This document shows, piece by piece, positions 7,188 through 15,701 of a stretch of DNA of 38,612 nt. Every line of letters starts with the position of its first letter. Position 1 is the first letter of the stretch. The notes under the pieces are model-generated. The model worked only from the letters and a program-made list of their open reading frames with translations, did not search any database and was not told the DNA's origin. The translations under genes and the position numbers were made by a program. The stretch comes from an uncultured Verrucomicrobiota bacterium (GTDB lineage: Bacteria > Verrucomicrobiota > Verrucomicrobiia > Limisphaerales > UBA9464), in assembly GCA_903922605.1 (NCBI GenBank), contig CAIXUG010000075.1, positions 1 to 38,612 on the forward strand. The letters run 5' to 3'.

Positions 7188-10100
7188 ATGTCCAAATCCA
7201 AGTCACTCCCCGGCAAAGGTGCCGCGAACGCGTCGAGACCGCCCGTTCCGGCTCCTGAGGCCGTCCAGCCCGAGCCCGCCAAGCCAGCCCCGCTGTTCCG
7301 GCGCGTCGATTGGCTGACGTTCCTGATCGCCACGCTGATCGTGCTCGCCGGCTATCTGTACACGATCGCCCCCGACCTCACGCTGGAAGACTCCGGTGAA
7401 CTGGCTGTCGGCTCCATGTATGCCGGCGTGCCGCATCCTCCCGGCTATCCGGTGTGGACGATCTATACCTGGGCGTTCACCAAGCTGATCCCCTTCAGCA
7501 ACATCGCCTTCCGGGTCGCGGTTTCCTCCGCCGTGGCGGCGGCCATTTCTGCCGGCCTGGTCGGGCTCCTGATCTCGCGGGGCAGCAGCATGATTTTGGA
7601 GAGCATCGACCTCTTCAAGTCGCTCGAACGCCGCTGGGAGAATCCCCTCTGCATGGTATCCGGGCTGGTGGGGGCCCTGCTGCTCGGTTTCAACGGCTAC
7701 ATCTGGAGCCAGGCCGTGATCGTCGAGGTGTACACGCTCGCCGTGCTCACCTTCATGGCCATGCTGACCTGCCTGCTGCGCTGGATGTACGCGCCGCACC
7801 AGCGCCGCTACCTGTATCTGGCCCTTTTCCTCTTCGGCCTCTGCTTCTGCAACCACCAGACGCTGATTGTGGCCGCCGTCGGCATCGAGGTGGCGGTCAT
7901 CGCCGCCAGCCCGAAGCTGGGCCGCGACTTTTTCTTCGCCAACGCCCTCTTCTACGCGCTGGTCATCACCGGCCGCGCGTTTGGGTTCCTCGGCATCCTC
8001 GCCGACAATCCGGGCGTCTTCTTCATCTTCAACCTGATCGGCATCGGCTCGCTGGCGACGGCCTATGCGTTTTCTGGCGAGCTTTCCCGGCAGGCCCGGC
8101 TCTGGATCACTGGCATCGTCACCGGGCTGCTGCTGCTCCTGTATTTCAACTATCACTTCGCGGGCAATACCGCCGCCAGCCTGTCCGCCCAGGCCGGCCA
8201 GTTCGTGGCCCAGGGCAAATCGTCCGAGGCGGAGAAGCTCATCCGGGATCTGCAAGGCTATGAATCTACCGCCATCACCGGCCTGAAGCTGCTGGCCGTT
8301 GCGCTGATGGCGGCCATCGCGGGCCTGTTTGGCCTGTCGTACGGCACGGAAAAGCAGAAACGCCTCCTGGCCTACTGGTGGCCCGCCATCGCCTGCGGCC
8401 TGTGCTTCCTCGCCGGTGCCGCATTCTATTTCTACATGCCGCTCTCCTCGATGAGCAATCCGCCCATGAACTGGGGATACCCCCGCACCTGGAAGGGCTT
8501 CATCCACGCCTTTACCCGAGGCCAGTACGAGAAGACCAATCCGAGCATCGACATCATCACCCTGGGGAAGCAGATCGCGATGTATGCCCAGGGCTGCAAG
8601 GAGGAATTCAACTGGGCCAACCTGCTGGTCGGTCTCGTGCCCTTTGCCTTCCTCAACCGGATGAAGCGCCGCGAGCGCGGCTGGATCATCGGCCTCACCG
8701 GCATCTACGTCTGCCTCGCCCTCCTCCTGCTGGTCCTGTTGAACCCCGGCGTGGACCGGCAGAGCCGCGAGCTGGTGAAGGTGTTCTTCACCTCCTCGCA
8801 CGTCGTCATCGCCCTCGCCATCGGCTACGGCATCTCGCTCATCGGGGCGCTGATCCTGACCCGTTTCGAGGAGGTCCGCTGGCCCCTCTTCATCGGTGGT
8901 TTTGCGGCGTTTGCCTTCAACCTGTATGAGCTGGGCACGGTCTGGGGGGATTCGCAGTTTACGATCCTGCGCGTGGCCGCCGCGATCAGCGTGCTGATCT
9001 CGGTCGGGTTTCTGATCTTCGTCTTCCTGCGGCAGCAGAAGTCCTTCTTCACGCCGTTCCTCGCCCTCTTTCTGCTCATTCCCACCGATGCCATCCTCTC
9101 CCACTGGGGCGACAACGAGCAGCGCCACCACTACTTCGGCTTCTGGTTTGGCCACGACATGTTTGAGCCAGGGGCTGACACCTCGGCGGCTCCCGCGCCC
9201 AAGGATAAGGACGGCAAACCGCTCTATCCCTCGATGGCCCGCGACGCCGTGCTTTATGGCGGCACCGATCCGGGGCGTTTCTGCCCGACTTACATGATCT
9301 TCTGCGAAAGCTTCATCCCCGCGAAAGACCGCCGGGACCCGAACTTCGACCGGCGCGACGTCGTGCTCATCACCCAGAACGCCCTCGCGGACGACACCTA
9401 CCTCGACTATATCCGCGCGCACTACAACCGCAGCGCCCAGTCCGATCCGCCGTTCTTCTATGACATGCTGAACGACGCCAATTCGGTCGCCCGCGGGCGC
9501 ACCAACATGCTCGCCAGCATGGCCGCACCGCTGGACCGCTTCTTCACCAAGCTGGGTGCCAACATCGAGAAGGAGCGCCGCGCCGGCAGCTCGTTCTTCC
9601 AGCCGTCCCAGATCACCGACCTGAAGGCGTTCCAGGCCCGGCTGCACGGCACGCCGATGGCGCCGTCCAAGCTGCCCGACCTCAACACGGCGCGGTTGAA
9701 AACGCCGCCCGACTCCGCGGCTCTTTCCTCCTACTTGCGGCAACAGCTCGGCGCCGCAGCGGATGGCGATGCCAAAACCCTGGCGGATGGACTGAACAAA
9801 CTCATTGACGGCCCGTCGCTCTATGACGATCCGAAGCGCTTCAACGGCATTACGCTCAGCGACCGCATGCTCCGGTTTGCCGAGCAGAATCCGAACACCC
9901 CGAACCGTGTCCGCCTGAACCGCCTGCTGCTCGAGGAGGCCTATCCCGACCTGATCGCCCCCAGCGAGGGCGGTCTCTATCCGGACCGGGAAATCCAGAC
10001 CGCCAGCCTGGACGATCTCAGCCGCAGTTTCACCGAATATAGCGCCGATGCCGCCCGGCGCTATTCTCAGGGCCAGCTGGAACCCGGCGAAATTGTCACC

Positions 10101-11222
10101 CCGCTGCAGGATGGCCGGGTGTCCGTCTCGGGACAGATTGCGGTCATGGCCATCAACGGCCTCCTGACCAAGGTCATGTTCGACAAGAACCCGGACCACG
10201 AGTTCTACATCGAGGAAAGCTTCCCGCTGAAATGGATGTACCCGCATCTCGTCCCCTACGGCATCATCATGAAGATCGAGCGTAATCCGGCCCCTGATCT
10301 CACGGCGGACCAGATTCGCCGCGATCACGAATTCTGGAGCCAGTATTCCGCCCGCCTCATTGGCAACTGGATCACCTACGACACCCCGATCAAGGACATC
10401 TGTGCCTTTGCCCTCCGCACCTATAAGCAACGTGAGCTGAAGGGCTTTACTGGCGACCCGAAGTTTGTCCGGGACGACAACGCCCAGAAGTCCTTCAGCA
10501 AGCTCCGCAACGCCCAGGGCAAGAGCATCTACGCCTGGCGCGCCCAGACGGCGACCAATCCGGTGCAGCAGCAGCTCTATCTCAAGGAGGCCGAGTTCGC
10601 CCTGAAGGAGGCTTTCGCCTTCTGCCCCTACAGCCCGGAAACCGTGTTCAATCTCGCCTCGCTGCTCGCTTCCACGGGCCGTCAGGAGGATGCCTATATG
10701 GTGGCCAGCACCTGCTACGATTTCGACACGGACAACGCCGGCGTCCACGATCTCGTGCGGCAGCTGGAACGCATGCGTGGCCCGGCCGGCCAGCCCACCG
10801 CCGCCGCCTCCACCTCCTCGGCGGCCATCCCGCCGGGGGCGCTTCAGTCGGCCGCCCTGCTGTATCAGGCCGGCCGCACCAACGAGGCCATCGCGGCGCT
10901 GGATTCGATGCTGACGAACAACGATGCCAACACGCTCCTCCAACTGGCCGAGGGCTACCGGGAGCTGGGCCGGGCCGACCGCATGGAGGCCGCCCTGCTC
11001 CGCCTGTCCCAGGTGATGCCCGATCATCCCGAGACGTGGCTGAACCTGGCCATGGTGCAGGCTTCGCTCGGCAAGATCACCGAGGCCAATGCCTCCCTGG
11101 AAAACTGCTTCCGCCTGAGCGACGCCCGGCTGGCCAAGAACCCGAAGGCGGAAAACATCCGCAAGGATTTCCAGACCAACTCCCGCTTCGACCAGGCCCG
11201 CGCCTGGTTCAAGGCGAAATGA
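7188..11222 (+). CDS. DUF2723 (TMEM260-like) membrane glycosyltransferase with C-terminal TPRs
   Basis: A 1344-residue polytopic membrane protein. After a Pro/Ala-rich cytosolic start, residues 42-620 hold about a dozen hydrophobic segments. The first outer loop carries the family signature: TLEDSGELAVGS (residues 65-76) and VPHPPGYPVWT (81-91), with acidic residues E67, D68 and E71 as expected for GT-C-type enzymes. The family includes animal TMEM260, a protein O-mannosyltransferase; bacterial members are thought to glycosylate secreted proteins or lipids. A large soluble region follows, and TPR-like helices occupy about 1105-1190 and 1220-1344. Acceptor and donor are unknown. It is monocistronic; its stop codon touches a heptad array. 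A 1274-aa antisense frame over it is a composition artefact. Confidence 0.85.
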   Translation: MSKSKSLPGKGAANASRPPVPAPEAVQPEPAKPAPLFRRVDWLTFLIATLIVLAGYLYTIAPDLTLEDSGELAVGSMYAGVPHPPGYPVWTIYTWAFTKLIPFSNIAFRVAVSSAVAAAISAGLVGLLISRGSSMILESIDLFKSLERRWENPLCMVSGLVGALLLGFNGYIWSQAVIVEVYTLAVLTFMAMLTCLLRWMYAPHQRRYLYLALFLFGLCFCNHQTLIVAAVGIEVAVIAASPKLGRDFFFANALFYALVITGRAFGFLGILADNPGVFFIFNLIGIGSLATAYAFSGELSRQARLWITGIVTGLLLLLYFNYHFAGNTAASLSAQAGQFVAQGKSSEAEKLIRDLQGYESTAITGLKLLAVALMAAIAGLFGLSYGTEKQKRLLAYWWPAIACGLCFLAGAAFYFYMPLSSMSNPPMNWGYPRTWKGFIHAFTRGQYEKTNPSIDIITLGKQIAMYAQGCKEEFNWANLLVGLVPFAFLNRMKRRERGWIIGLTGIYVCLALLLLVLLNPGVDRQSRELVKVFFTSSHVVIALAIGYGISLIGALILTRFEEVRWPLFIGGFAAFAFNLYELGTVWGDSQFTILRVAAAISVLISVGFLIFVFLRQQKSFFTPFLALFLLIPTDAILSHWGDNEQRHHYFGFWFGHDMFEPGADTSAAPAPKDKDGKPLYPSMARDAVLYGGTDPGRFCPTYMIFCESFIPAKDRRDPNFDRRDVVLITQNALADDTYLDYIRAHYNRSAQSDPPFFYDMLNDANSVARGRTNMLASMAAPLDRFFTKLGANIEKERRAGSSFFQPSQITDLKAFQARLHGTPMAPSKLPDLNTARLKTPPDSAALSSYLRQQLGAAADGDAKTLADGLNKLIDGPSLYDDPKRFNGITLSDRMLRFAEQNPNTPNRVRLNRLLLEEAYPDLIAPSEGGLYPDREIQTASLDDLSRSFTEYSADAARRYSQGQLEPGEIVTPLQDGRVSVSGQIAVMAINGLLTKVMFDKNPDHEFYIEESFPLKWMYPHLVPYGIIMKIERNPAPDLTADQIRRDHEFWSQYSARLIGNWITYDTPIKDICAFALRTYKQRELKGFTGDPKFVRDDNAQKSFSKLRNAQGKSIYAWRAQTATNPVQQQLYLKEAEFALKEAFAFCPYSPETVFNLASLLASTGRQEDAYMVASTCYDFDTDNAGVHDLVRQLERMRGPAGQPTAAASTSSAAIPPGALQSAALLYQAGRTNEAIAALDSMLTNNDANTLLQLAEGYRELGRADRMEAALLRLSQVMPDHPETWLNLAMVQASLGKITEANASLENCFRLSDARLAKNPKAENIRKDFQTNSRFDQARAWFKAK

Positions 11223-11307
11223 CAGTAATCAGTAAATCAGTGATCAGTGATTGGCGCAGGCTCGACCAACACTTCCGTCTTCGCACTGTTTACTGATTAC
11301 TGACTCA
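11223..11307. repeat. Inverted pair of heptad arrays between DUF2723 and plsY
   Basis: The left array (11223-11250) is built of CAGTAAT, CAGTAAA and two TCAGTGA units, starting on the base after the stop codon of the upstream gene. The right array (11287-11307) carries the complementary form, TTACTGA-type units. The two could fold into a long imperfect hairpin with a loop of about 36 nt. No T tract follows, so terminator function is not evident. Confidence 0.8.
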
Positions 11308-11356
11308 CTCCGCTTTCGCACTGGTGCCACCTCGTCCCGCCCCTTAAAACCGCCCC

Positions 11357-12010
11357 GTGTCACTGCTCGGTTACGCGCTCACCGCGCTGCTTGCCTACCT
11401 GTTCGGGTCGCTGCCGACCGGGTTTCTGGTCGCCAAGGCAAAAGGCGTGGATATCCGGACCGTCGGCTCCAAGAACATGGGGGCGACGAATGTCTTCCGC
11501 GTGCTCGGCAAGGGTCCGGGCATCCTTGTCCTGCTGGTGGATGCCTTGAAAGGTGCGCTCGCCGTGCTGTTGCTGCCGCATCTGTTTGCCCGGCTTGCCC
11601 CCCAGGCCGCCACCGTCGGCCTACCACTTACTGCGGCCCTCTGTGCCGTGCTCGGTCATAACTATACATGCTGGCTCGGGTTCAAGGGCGGCAAGGGCAT
11701 TGCCACCTCGGCCGGGGTACTGGGGGCGTTGGTGCCGGGTGCGTTCCTCGTCACGATTTCCGTCTGGATCATCGTCTTCGCGGTCAGCCGGTACGTCTCC
11801 CTGGCCAGCGTCTGCGCCGCCGCTGCCCTGCCGGTGGCCACGGCGCTCCTGCGCCAGCCGGGGGCGTTTGTGGTGCTGACCCTCATCCTCGGACTGCTCG
11901 CCATCTGGAAGCACAGAGCAAACATCGAGCGTCTCCAGAACGGCACGGAGCATCGCTTCGGCAAAAAGAAGCCGGACGGACAATCCCCGCCCCAGGAGCC
12001 CCGGCCATGA
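11357..12010 (+). CDS. plsY: Acyl-phosphate:glycerol-3-phosphate acyltransferase
   Basis: An integral membrane enzyme that transfers an acyl group from acyl phosphate to glycerol-3-phosphate, giving lysophosphatidic acid, the first step of phospholipid synthesis. The 217-residue length and the signatures are normal: GSLPTGF (residues 17-23), GSKNMGATN (37-45), and GHNYTCWLGFKGGKG (100-114), plus the C-terminal KHRANIERLQNGTEHRF. About six to seven hydrophobic segments are present. Start is GTG with no clear Shine-Dalgarno. The stop overlaps the gpsA start by 4 bp (ATGA), so the genes that make and use glycerol-3-phosphate are translationally coupled. Confidence 0.94.
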   Translation: MSLLGYALTALLAYLFGSLPTGFLVAKAKGVDIRTVGSKNMGATNVFRVLGKGPGILVLLVDALKGALAVLLLPHLFARLAPQAATVGLPLTAALCAVLGHNYTCWLGFKGGKGIATSAGVLGALVPGAFLVTISVWIIVFAVSRYVSLASVCAAAALPVATALLRQPGAFVVLTLILGLLAIWKHRANIERLQNGTEHRFGKKKPDGQSPPQEPRP

Positions 12011-12987
12011 ATGTCGCCATCATCGGTGCCGGGGCCTGGGGCACGGCGCTCGGGCTCATCGCCCATCAGAACGGCCACCAGATCACCCTCTGGGGGCATA
12101 ACGCCGCGCACCTCGCCGAGACCGCTTCGGCCCGGGTGAATGAGCGCTACCTGCCCGGCGTGCCGCTCCCTCCCGGCTTCCGTTACGAGGCGGACCTCAC
12201 TGCCGCCGTGATCGGGGCCGAGGTCGTCGTCCTGGCCGTCCCCAGCAAGGCGTTCCGGGGCGTGACCACGCGGCTGGGCGGCTATCGCGGCCTGATCGTC
12301 AGCGTCACCAAGGGCATCGAGTTCAATACCGGGCTGACCATGTGCGGGGTACTGGAGCAGACCGTCCCTACGGCGCGTCTCGCCGCGCTGTCCGGACCAT
12401 CCCTGGCCATCGAAGTGGCGCACGGCGTGCCCACTGCGGTCGTCGCCGCCAGCGACCAGCCCGAAAGCGCCCGGCTGGTGCAGACGCTTTTTCACCGGCC
12501 CACGTTCCGGGTCTATACGGGCAACGACCTCGTCGGCGTTGAGCTCGGCGGCGCGCTCAAGAACGTCATCGCCATCGCCGCCGGTGTCTGCGACGGCCTG
12601 GGCCTCGGCGACAATTCCAAGGCGGCCCTCATTACCCGGGGCATCGCCGAAATGTCGCGCCTCGGCGTGAGCTGCGGCGCGCGCGCGGAGACCTTTGCCG
12701 GCCTCGGCGGTCTCGGTGACCTGACCGTCACCTGCTTCAGCAAGCACAGCCGCAACCGGTCCTTCGGCGAACGCCTCGGCCGCGGCGGCCACGCCGACGA
12801 ACTGCTCGCCGCTGCGACCACCGCCATCGAGGGCTTTCCGACCGCCCGCAGCGCCCACGAACTGGCCACTCGGCTGGGCGTCCCCTGTCCCATCATCTGC
12901 GAAGTCCACGCGATGCTTTACGCGGCGAAGGAACCCCGCCACGCCGTCGCCGACCTGCTCGGTCGCGATTCCAAGGCCGAAGACTGA
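12007..12987 (+). CDS. gpsA: Glycerol-3-phosphate dehydrogenase [NAD(P)+]
   Basis: A cytosolic enzyme that reduces dihydroxyacetone phosphate to glycerol-3-phosphate, the substrate of PlsY encoded just upstream. The 326-residue length is typical. The N-terminal nucleotide-binding loop is IIGAGAWGTALG (residues 5-16). Other signatures are SVTKGIE with K102, LSGPSLAIEVA (128-138), and GGALKNVIAIAAGVCDGLGL (181-200) with the catalytic lysine K185, followed by GDNSKAALITRG. The ATG at 12007 overlaps the plsY stop. The stop at 12985-12987 is followed within 10 bp by a heptad array. Confidence 0.95.
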   Translation: MNVAIIGAGAWGTALGLIAHQNGHQITLWGHNAAHLAETASARVNERYLPGVPLPPGFRYEADLTAAVIGAEVVVLAVPSKAFRGVTTRLGGYRGLIVSVTKGIEFNTGLTMCGVLEQTVPTARLAALSGPSLAIEVAHGVPTAVVAASDQPESARLVQTLFHRPTFRVYTGNDLVGVELGGALKNVIAIAAGVCDGLGLGDNSKAALITRGIAEMSRLGVSCGARAETFAGLGGLGDLTVTCFSKHSRNRSFGERLGRGGHADELLAAATTAIEGFPTARSAHELATRLGVPCPIICEVHAMLYAAKEPRHAVADLLGRDSKAED

Positions 12988-12997
12988 GGGAAAGCGG

Positions 12998-13152
12998 CGA
13001 TTTACGATTCACGATTTACGATTTACGATTTCGCGGGACTGGGCAGCCGGTTTTCAGTTTTCAGTGACCGCCCATCAGTCCGGGTGAACGCGGTTCGCCG
13101 GTCGCCGTCGTCATTCGCTGCTGGTCGTAAATCGTAAATCGTAAATCGTAAA
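12998..13152. repeat. Inverted heptad arrays between gpsA and thrB
   Basis: The left array has five units of CGATTTA (12998-13032, two slightly changed). The right array has four exact units of TCGTAAA (13125-13152), the reverse complement in another phase. The 92 bp between carry GGTTTTCAGTTTTCAGTG (7-bp spaced) but no gene. The two arrays could pair as a stem of about 30 bp. The thrB start codon lies 2 bp after the last unit, so this array is the entire immediate leader. Confidence 0.88.
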
Positions 13153-13154
13153 TC

Positions 13155-14042
13155 ATGCCCTCCTCCGCCACCGTCCGCGTCCCCGCGACCACCGCCAATC
13201 TCGGCCCTGGGTTTGACACGCTGGGGCTCGCGCTCCGGCTTTACAACCACGCCACCGTCACCCGCTCGACGAAACGCGGCGTCCGCATCGTCTCTCCTAT
13301 CGCCGAGGACGCCCGCGCCGGGGCGACCGCGATGCTCACCGAAGCGGCGAGGCTGTATTTCAAGCGCGCCCGGCAGGCTGCCTTCGGCTTCGATATCGCC
13401 CTGGCCGGTGATGTGCCCATCGCGCGCGGCCTGGGCTCCAGCGTGACGGCCCGGTTGGGCTGCGTCGGCGCGCTCAACGTGTTGGGTGGCGAGCCGCTCG
13501 ACCGGCAGCAGCTCTTCCAGCTCGTCACGGAACTGGAGGGCCATCCCGACAACGCTGCCCCGGCCATCTTCGGCGGCTTTACCGCCGCGACCATGATCGG
13601 CCAGGAAGCGCGTGCCGTGCGTTTTGCGGTCTCGCCGAAAGCTACCTTTGTGACCCTCATTCCTGACTTCGAGGTCAGCACGCCGGAGGCACGGAAGCTC
13701 GTGCCGCAACAGTTCTCCAAGGCCGACACCGTCCACTGCCTCACCCGGGTCGCGGTCATCACCGCCGCGTTCGCCAGCGGCGACCTGACGGCGCTGCGCG
13801 GCTGCTTCGACGACCGGATCCACCAGCCCTATCGTGAGGCCCTCATCCCCCAACTCAGCCGCGTGATCCGCGCAGGCGAAAAGGCCGGCGCGATCGGCGG
13901 CTGGCTGAGCGGCAGCGGCAGCACCATCATGTGCCTCACCTTGGAAAACCCCGAAGCCGTCGCCCGCGCGATGCAGCGCGAACTGCCAAACTCCATCGTC
14001 CACCTGCTCAAGGCGGACCGGAACGGCTTCGGCGTCGCCTGA
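13155..14042 (+). CDS. thrB: Homoserine kinase
   Basis: A cytosolic GHMP-family kinase that phosphorylates L-homoserine with ATP, the penultimate step of threonine synthesis. The 295-residue protein opens with VRVPATTANLGPGFDTLGLAL (split here at residues 7-27), has the ATP-binding loop PIARGLGSS (88-96), the segment EGHPDNAAPAIFGG (128-141) and the closing GGWLSGSGST (249-258). Start at 13155 is fixed by the family's short N-terminus before the first motif. There is no Shine-Dalgarno; the bases upstream are TCGTAAA repeats. No other thr genes are nearby. Confidence 0.93.
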   Translation: MPSSATVRVPATTANLGPGFDTLGLALRLYNHATVTRSTKRGVRIVSPIAEDARAGATAMLTEAARLYFKRARQAAFGFDIALAGDVPIARGLGSSVTARLGCVGALNVLGGEPLDRQQLFQLVTELEGHPDNAAPAIFGGFTAATMIGQEARAVRFAVSPKATFVTLIPDFEVSTPEARKLVPQQFSKADTVHCLTRVAVITAAFASGDLTALRGCFDDRIHQPYREALIPQLSRVIRAGEKAGAIGGWLSGSGSTIMCLTLENPEAVARAMQRELPNSIVHLLKADRNGFGVA

Positions 14043-14169
14043 ACCCCTTCGCGTTCGGCCGCGCTTGGTGCCACCCTATCCCGCCCCGGAGCGGGCTCGC
14101 TTTTCAGCGTTCTCAAAAACTGTTGGCCTCGAACCTGCTTAGCGGGTTTGCTCACACAGCCGTACAGAT

Positions 14170-15531
14170 ATGAGAAAATCCAAGCTATATCATTTCCTTC
14201 TTCTATGCACACTTTTGGTGGGTTTTAAAACCTTGTCAGCCGAGCAGGCCACCCTCGACGCCCTGGGTGTGTTGCCCGGAACCAGTCTCAGTTTTGCCTC
14301 CGGCATTTCGGACGACGGCGGCACGGTGGTAGGCGGGTCAACCACGAACCATTTTGGTATCCAAAGCCTGCGTTCTCACCCGGTGGGTCAGGCGTTCATC
14401 TGGGGTGCTGCGGGCGGCATGGTCCGCTTGGCGGCCCTGAATCAGGACCATGACTCGTCTTGGGCTGAAGGCATTTCCGCCGATGGCAAGATCGTGGTGG
14501 GGGCGGCCACCGATGCCGCCGGGCAATTCGTCCCGGTGCGGTGGGATCAGGGGCAACCGACGTCGCTCGCCCTGCCCTCGGGCGGCAGCGGAACCGCCGT
14601 CGTGATCTCGGCGGATGGCAGCACGATCGTCGGCATTGACGGTTTGAGCCACGTGCTGCGCTGGCGACACGGCCGCCCCGAGTCCCTGCTGGCTGCCCCC
14701 TTTCTAAACTACGCCGAATTCGCCATCTCCGCCTCCGGCAATGACGGGGTGGTCTGCCTCACGGCAAACGACAACCTGTTCCGCTGGAGTGACCCGCTCG
14801 GAGCGCTTCCCGCCCGCATCAGCCCGACGGCGTTGGACGGCCTGACGCACAACTTCCGGGCTGCCGCCATGACGGCGGATGGTCAGCGCTTCTTCGTTTC
14901 TACCAGCGGCGACTCCAGCCTTGCGCCCAATGGCGCGTACCAATGGACCGGCCTGAATGACGGCCAGCCCATTCCCACCTACCAGGCGGCGGCGGCCTAC
15001 GGCTACATCCCTCGCCTGGCCACCAGCGCCTCCGGCAACCTGCTGGCAGCCACCGCCATCACCACGGCGGCGCTTCCCGACAACGGCGCCATCCTCATCA
15101 CCCCCTTTGGCCCGCTGCCGTTTGCCCCGCTCCTGCAAGCTCAGGGCGCGGACACCTCCCGCTGGGCGGCGCTGACCAATATCACCGCCATGTCGGCGGA
15201 TGGCCGTTGGCTGGCCGGTGCCGGCGGGCTCGCCGGAGCCGTGGGCGCACCAGGCCAGATCGTGGCGTTCCGCGCCAAGCTGGTGCTGCATGCCGAAGGC
15301 GAACCTGCGCTCAAGGTCAGCGCCACCACCGATGTTTTCAACCGGACAACGACCGATCTGCGCTGGCCAGCGAGCGACCTGCTCGTGACCGTGGAATCGG
15401 TGCCAGCGCTGCACCCCGCTCTCCCTTGGCAGCCGGAGGTCGGAACCCCGCGGATCGAGGGCAATGAAATCGTGCTCCGCCTTTACCAATCGAACGGCCC
15501 ACGCTACTTCCGTCTGCGCCGCCTCGACTGA
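14170..15531 (+). CDS. Exported HAF-repeat protein
   Basis: A 453-residue secreted protein with a signal peptide at residues 1-24 (basic MRKSK, leucine-rich core, LSA end). The body contains repeats of the HAF type, each with a strand pair around ISDDGGTVVGG, ISADGKIVVGAA, VVISADGSTIVGI and MSADGRWLAGAGG, interleaved with FIWG/VRWD/LRWRH strands. This suggests a beta-propeller. The last 90 residues look like a separate small beta domain. HAF repeats occur in extracellular proteins of unknown role. The leader around 14100-14260 is more AT-rich than the body. No operon partner is visible. Confidence 0.78.
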   Translation: MRKSKLYHFLLLCTLLVGFKTLSAEQATLDALGVLPGTSLSFASGISDDGGTVVGGSTTNHFGIQSLRSHPVGQAFIWGAAGGMVRLAALNQDHDSSWAEGISADGKIVVGAATDAAGQFVPVRWDQGQPTSLALPSGGSGTAVVISADGSTIVGIDGLSHVLRWRHGRPESLLAAPFLNYAEFAISASGNDGVVCLTANDNLFRWSDPLGALPARISPTALDGLTHNFRAAAMTADGQRFFVSTSGDSSLAPNGAYQWTGLNDGQPIPTYQAAAAYGYIPRLATSASGNLLAATAITTAALPDNGAILITPFGPLPFAPLLQAQGADTSRWAALTNITAMSADGRWLAGAGGLAGAVGAPGQIVAFRAKLVLHAEGEPALKVSATTDVFNRTTTDLRWPASDLLVTVESVPALHPALPWQPEVGTPRIEGNEIVLRLYQSNGPRYFRLRRLD

Positions 15532-15550
15532 GCGCCCCGAGGACGAGTGG

Positions 15551-15701
15551 GTCGGTGATCAGTAGGTCAGTAACCAGTGATCCACTTCAACGTCCGCGCC
15601 TCTTTACTGATTACTGATCACTGTTTTACTGATTACTGGCTCACTCGCCTGCACCCCCGCTCCCTTTCACCCGCGCTCTGCGCTCCCCGCTCCGCGCTCA
15701 G
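15551..15701. repeat. Inverted heptad arrays plus CGCTCCN array reaching the lysS stop codon
   Basis: The left array (15553-15581) has CAGT motifs spaced 7-8 bp. The right array (15602-15640) has ACTG motifs spaced 7, 7, 8 and 7 bp, the complementary form. A third array (15674-15701) is four exact heptads, CGCTCTG, CGCTCCC, CGCTCCG and CGCTCAG. The last of these contains, on the minus strand, the TGA stop codon of lysS. The array lies between two convergent genes. Confidence 0.82.

Noticed and set aside
7203-11027. 1274-codon open frame antisense to the DUF2723 gene
   Set aside because: It mirrors codon-position composition of a GC-rich gene; the translation is low-complexity (Gly, Arg, Glu, Ala, Asp) with no domain, while the plus-strand protein has clear family motifs.
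12998-13152. CRISPR array
   Set aside because: Units are 7 bp and contiguous, without spacers of 30 bp or longer; no cas genes.
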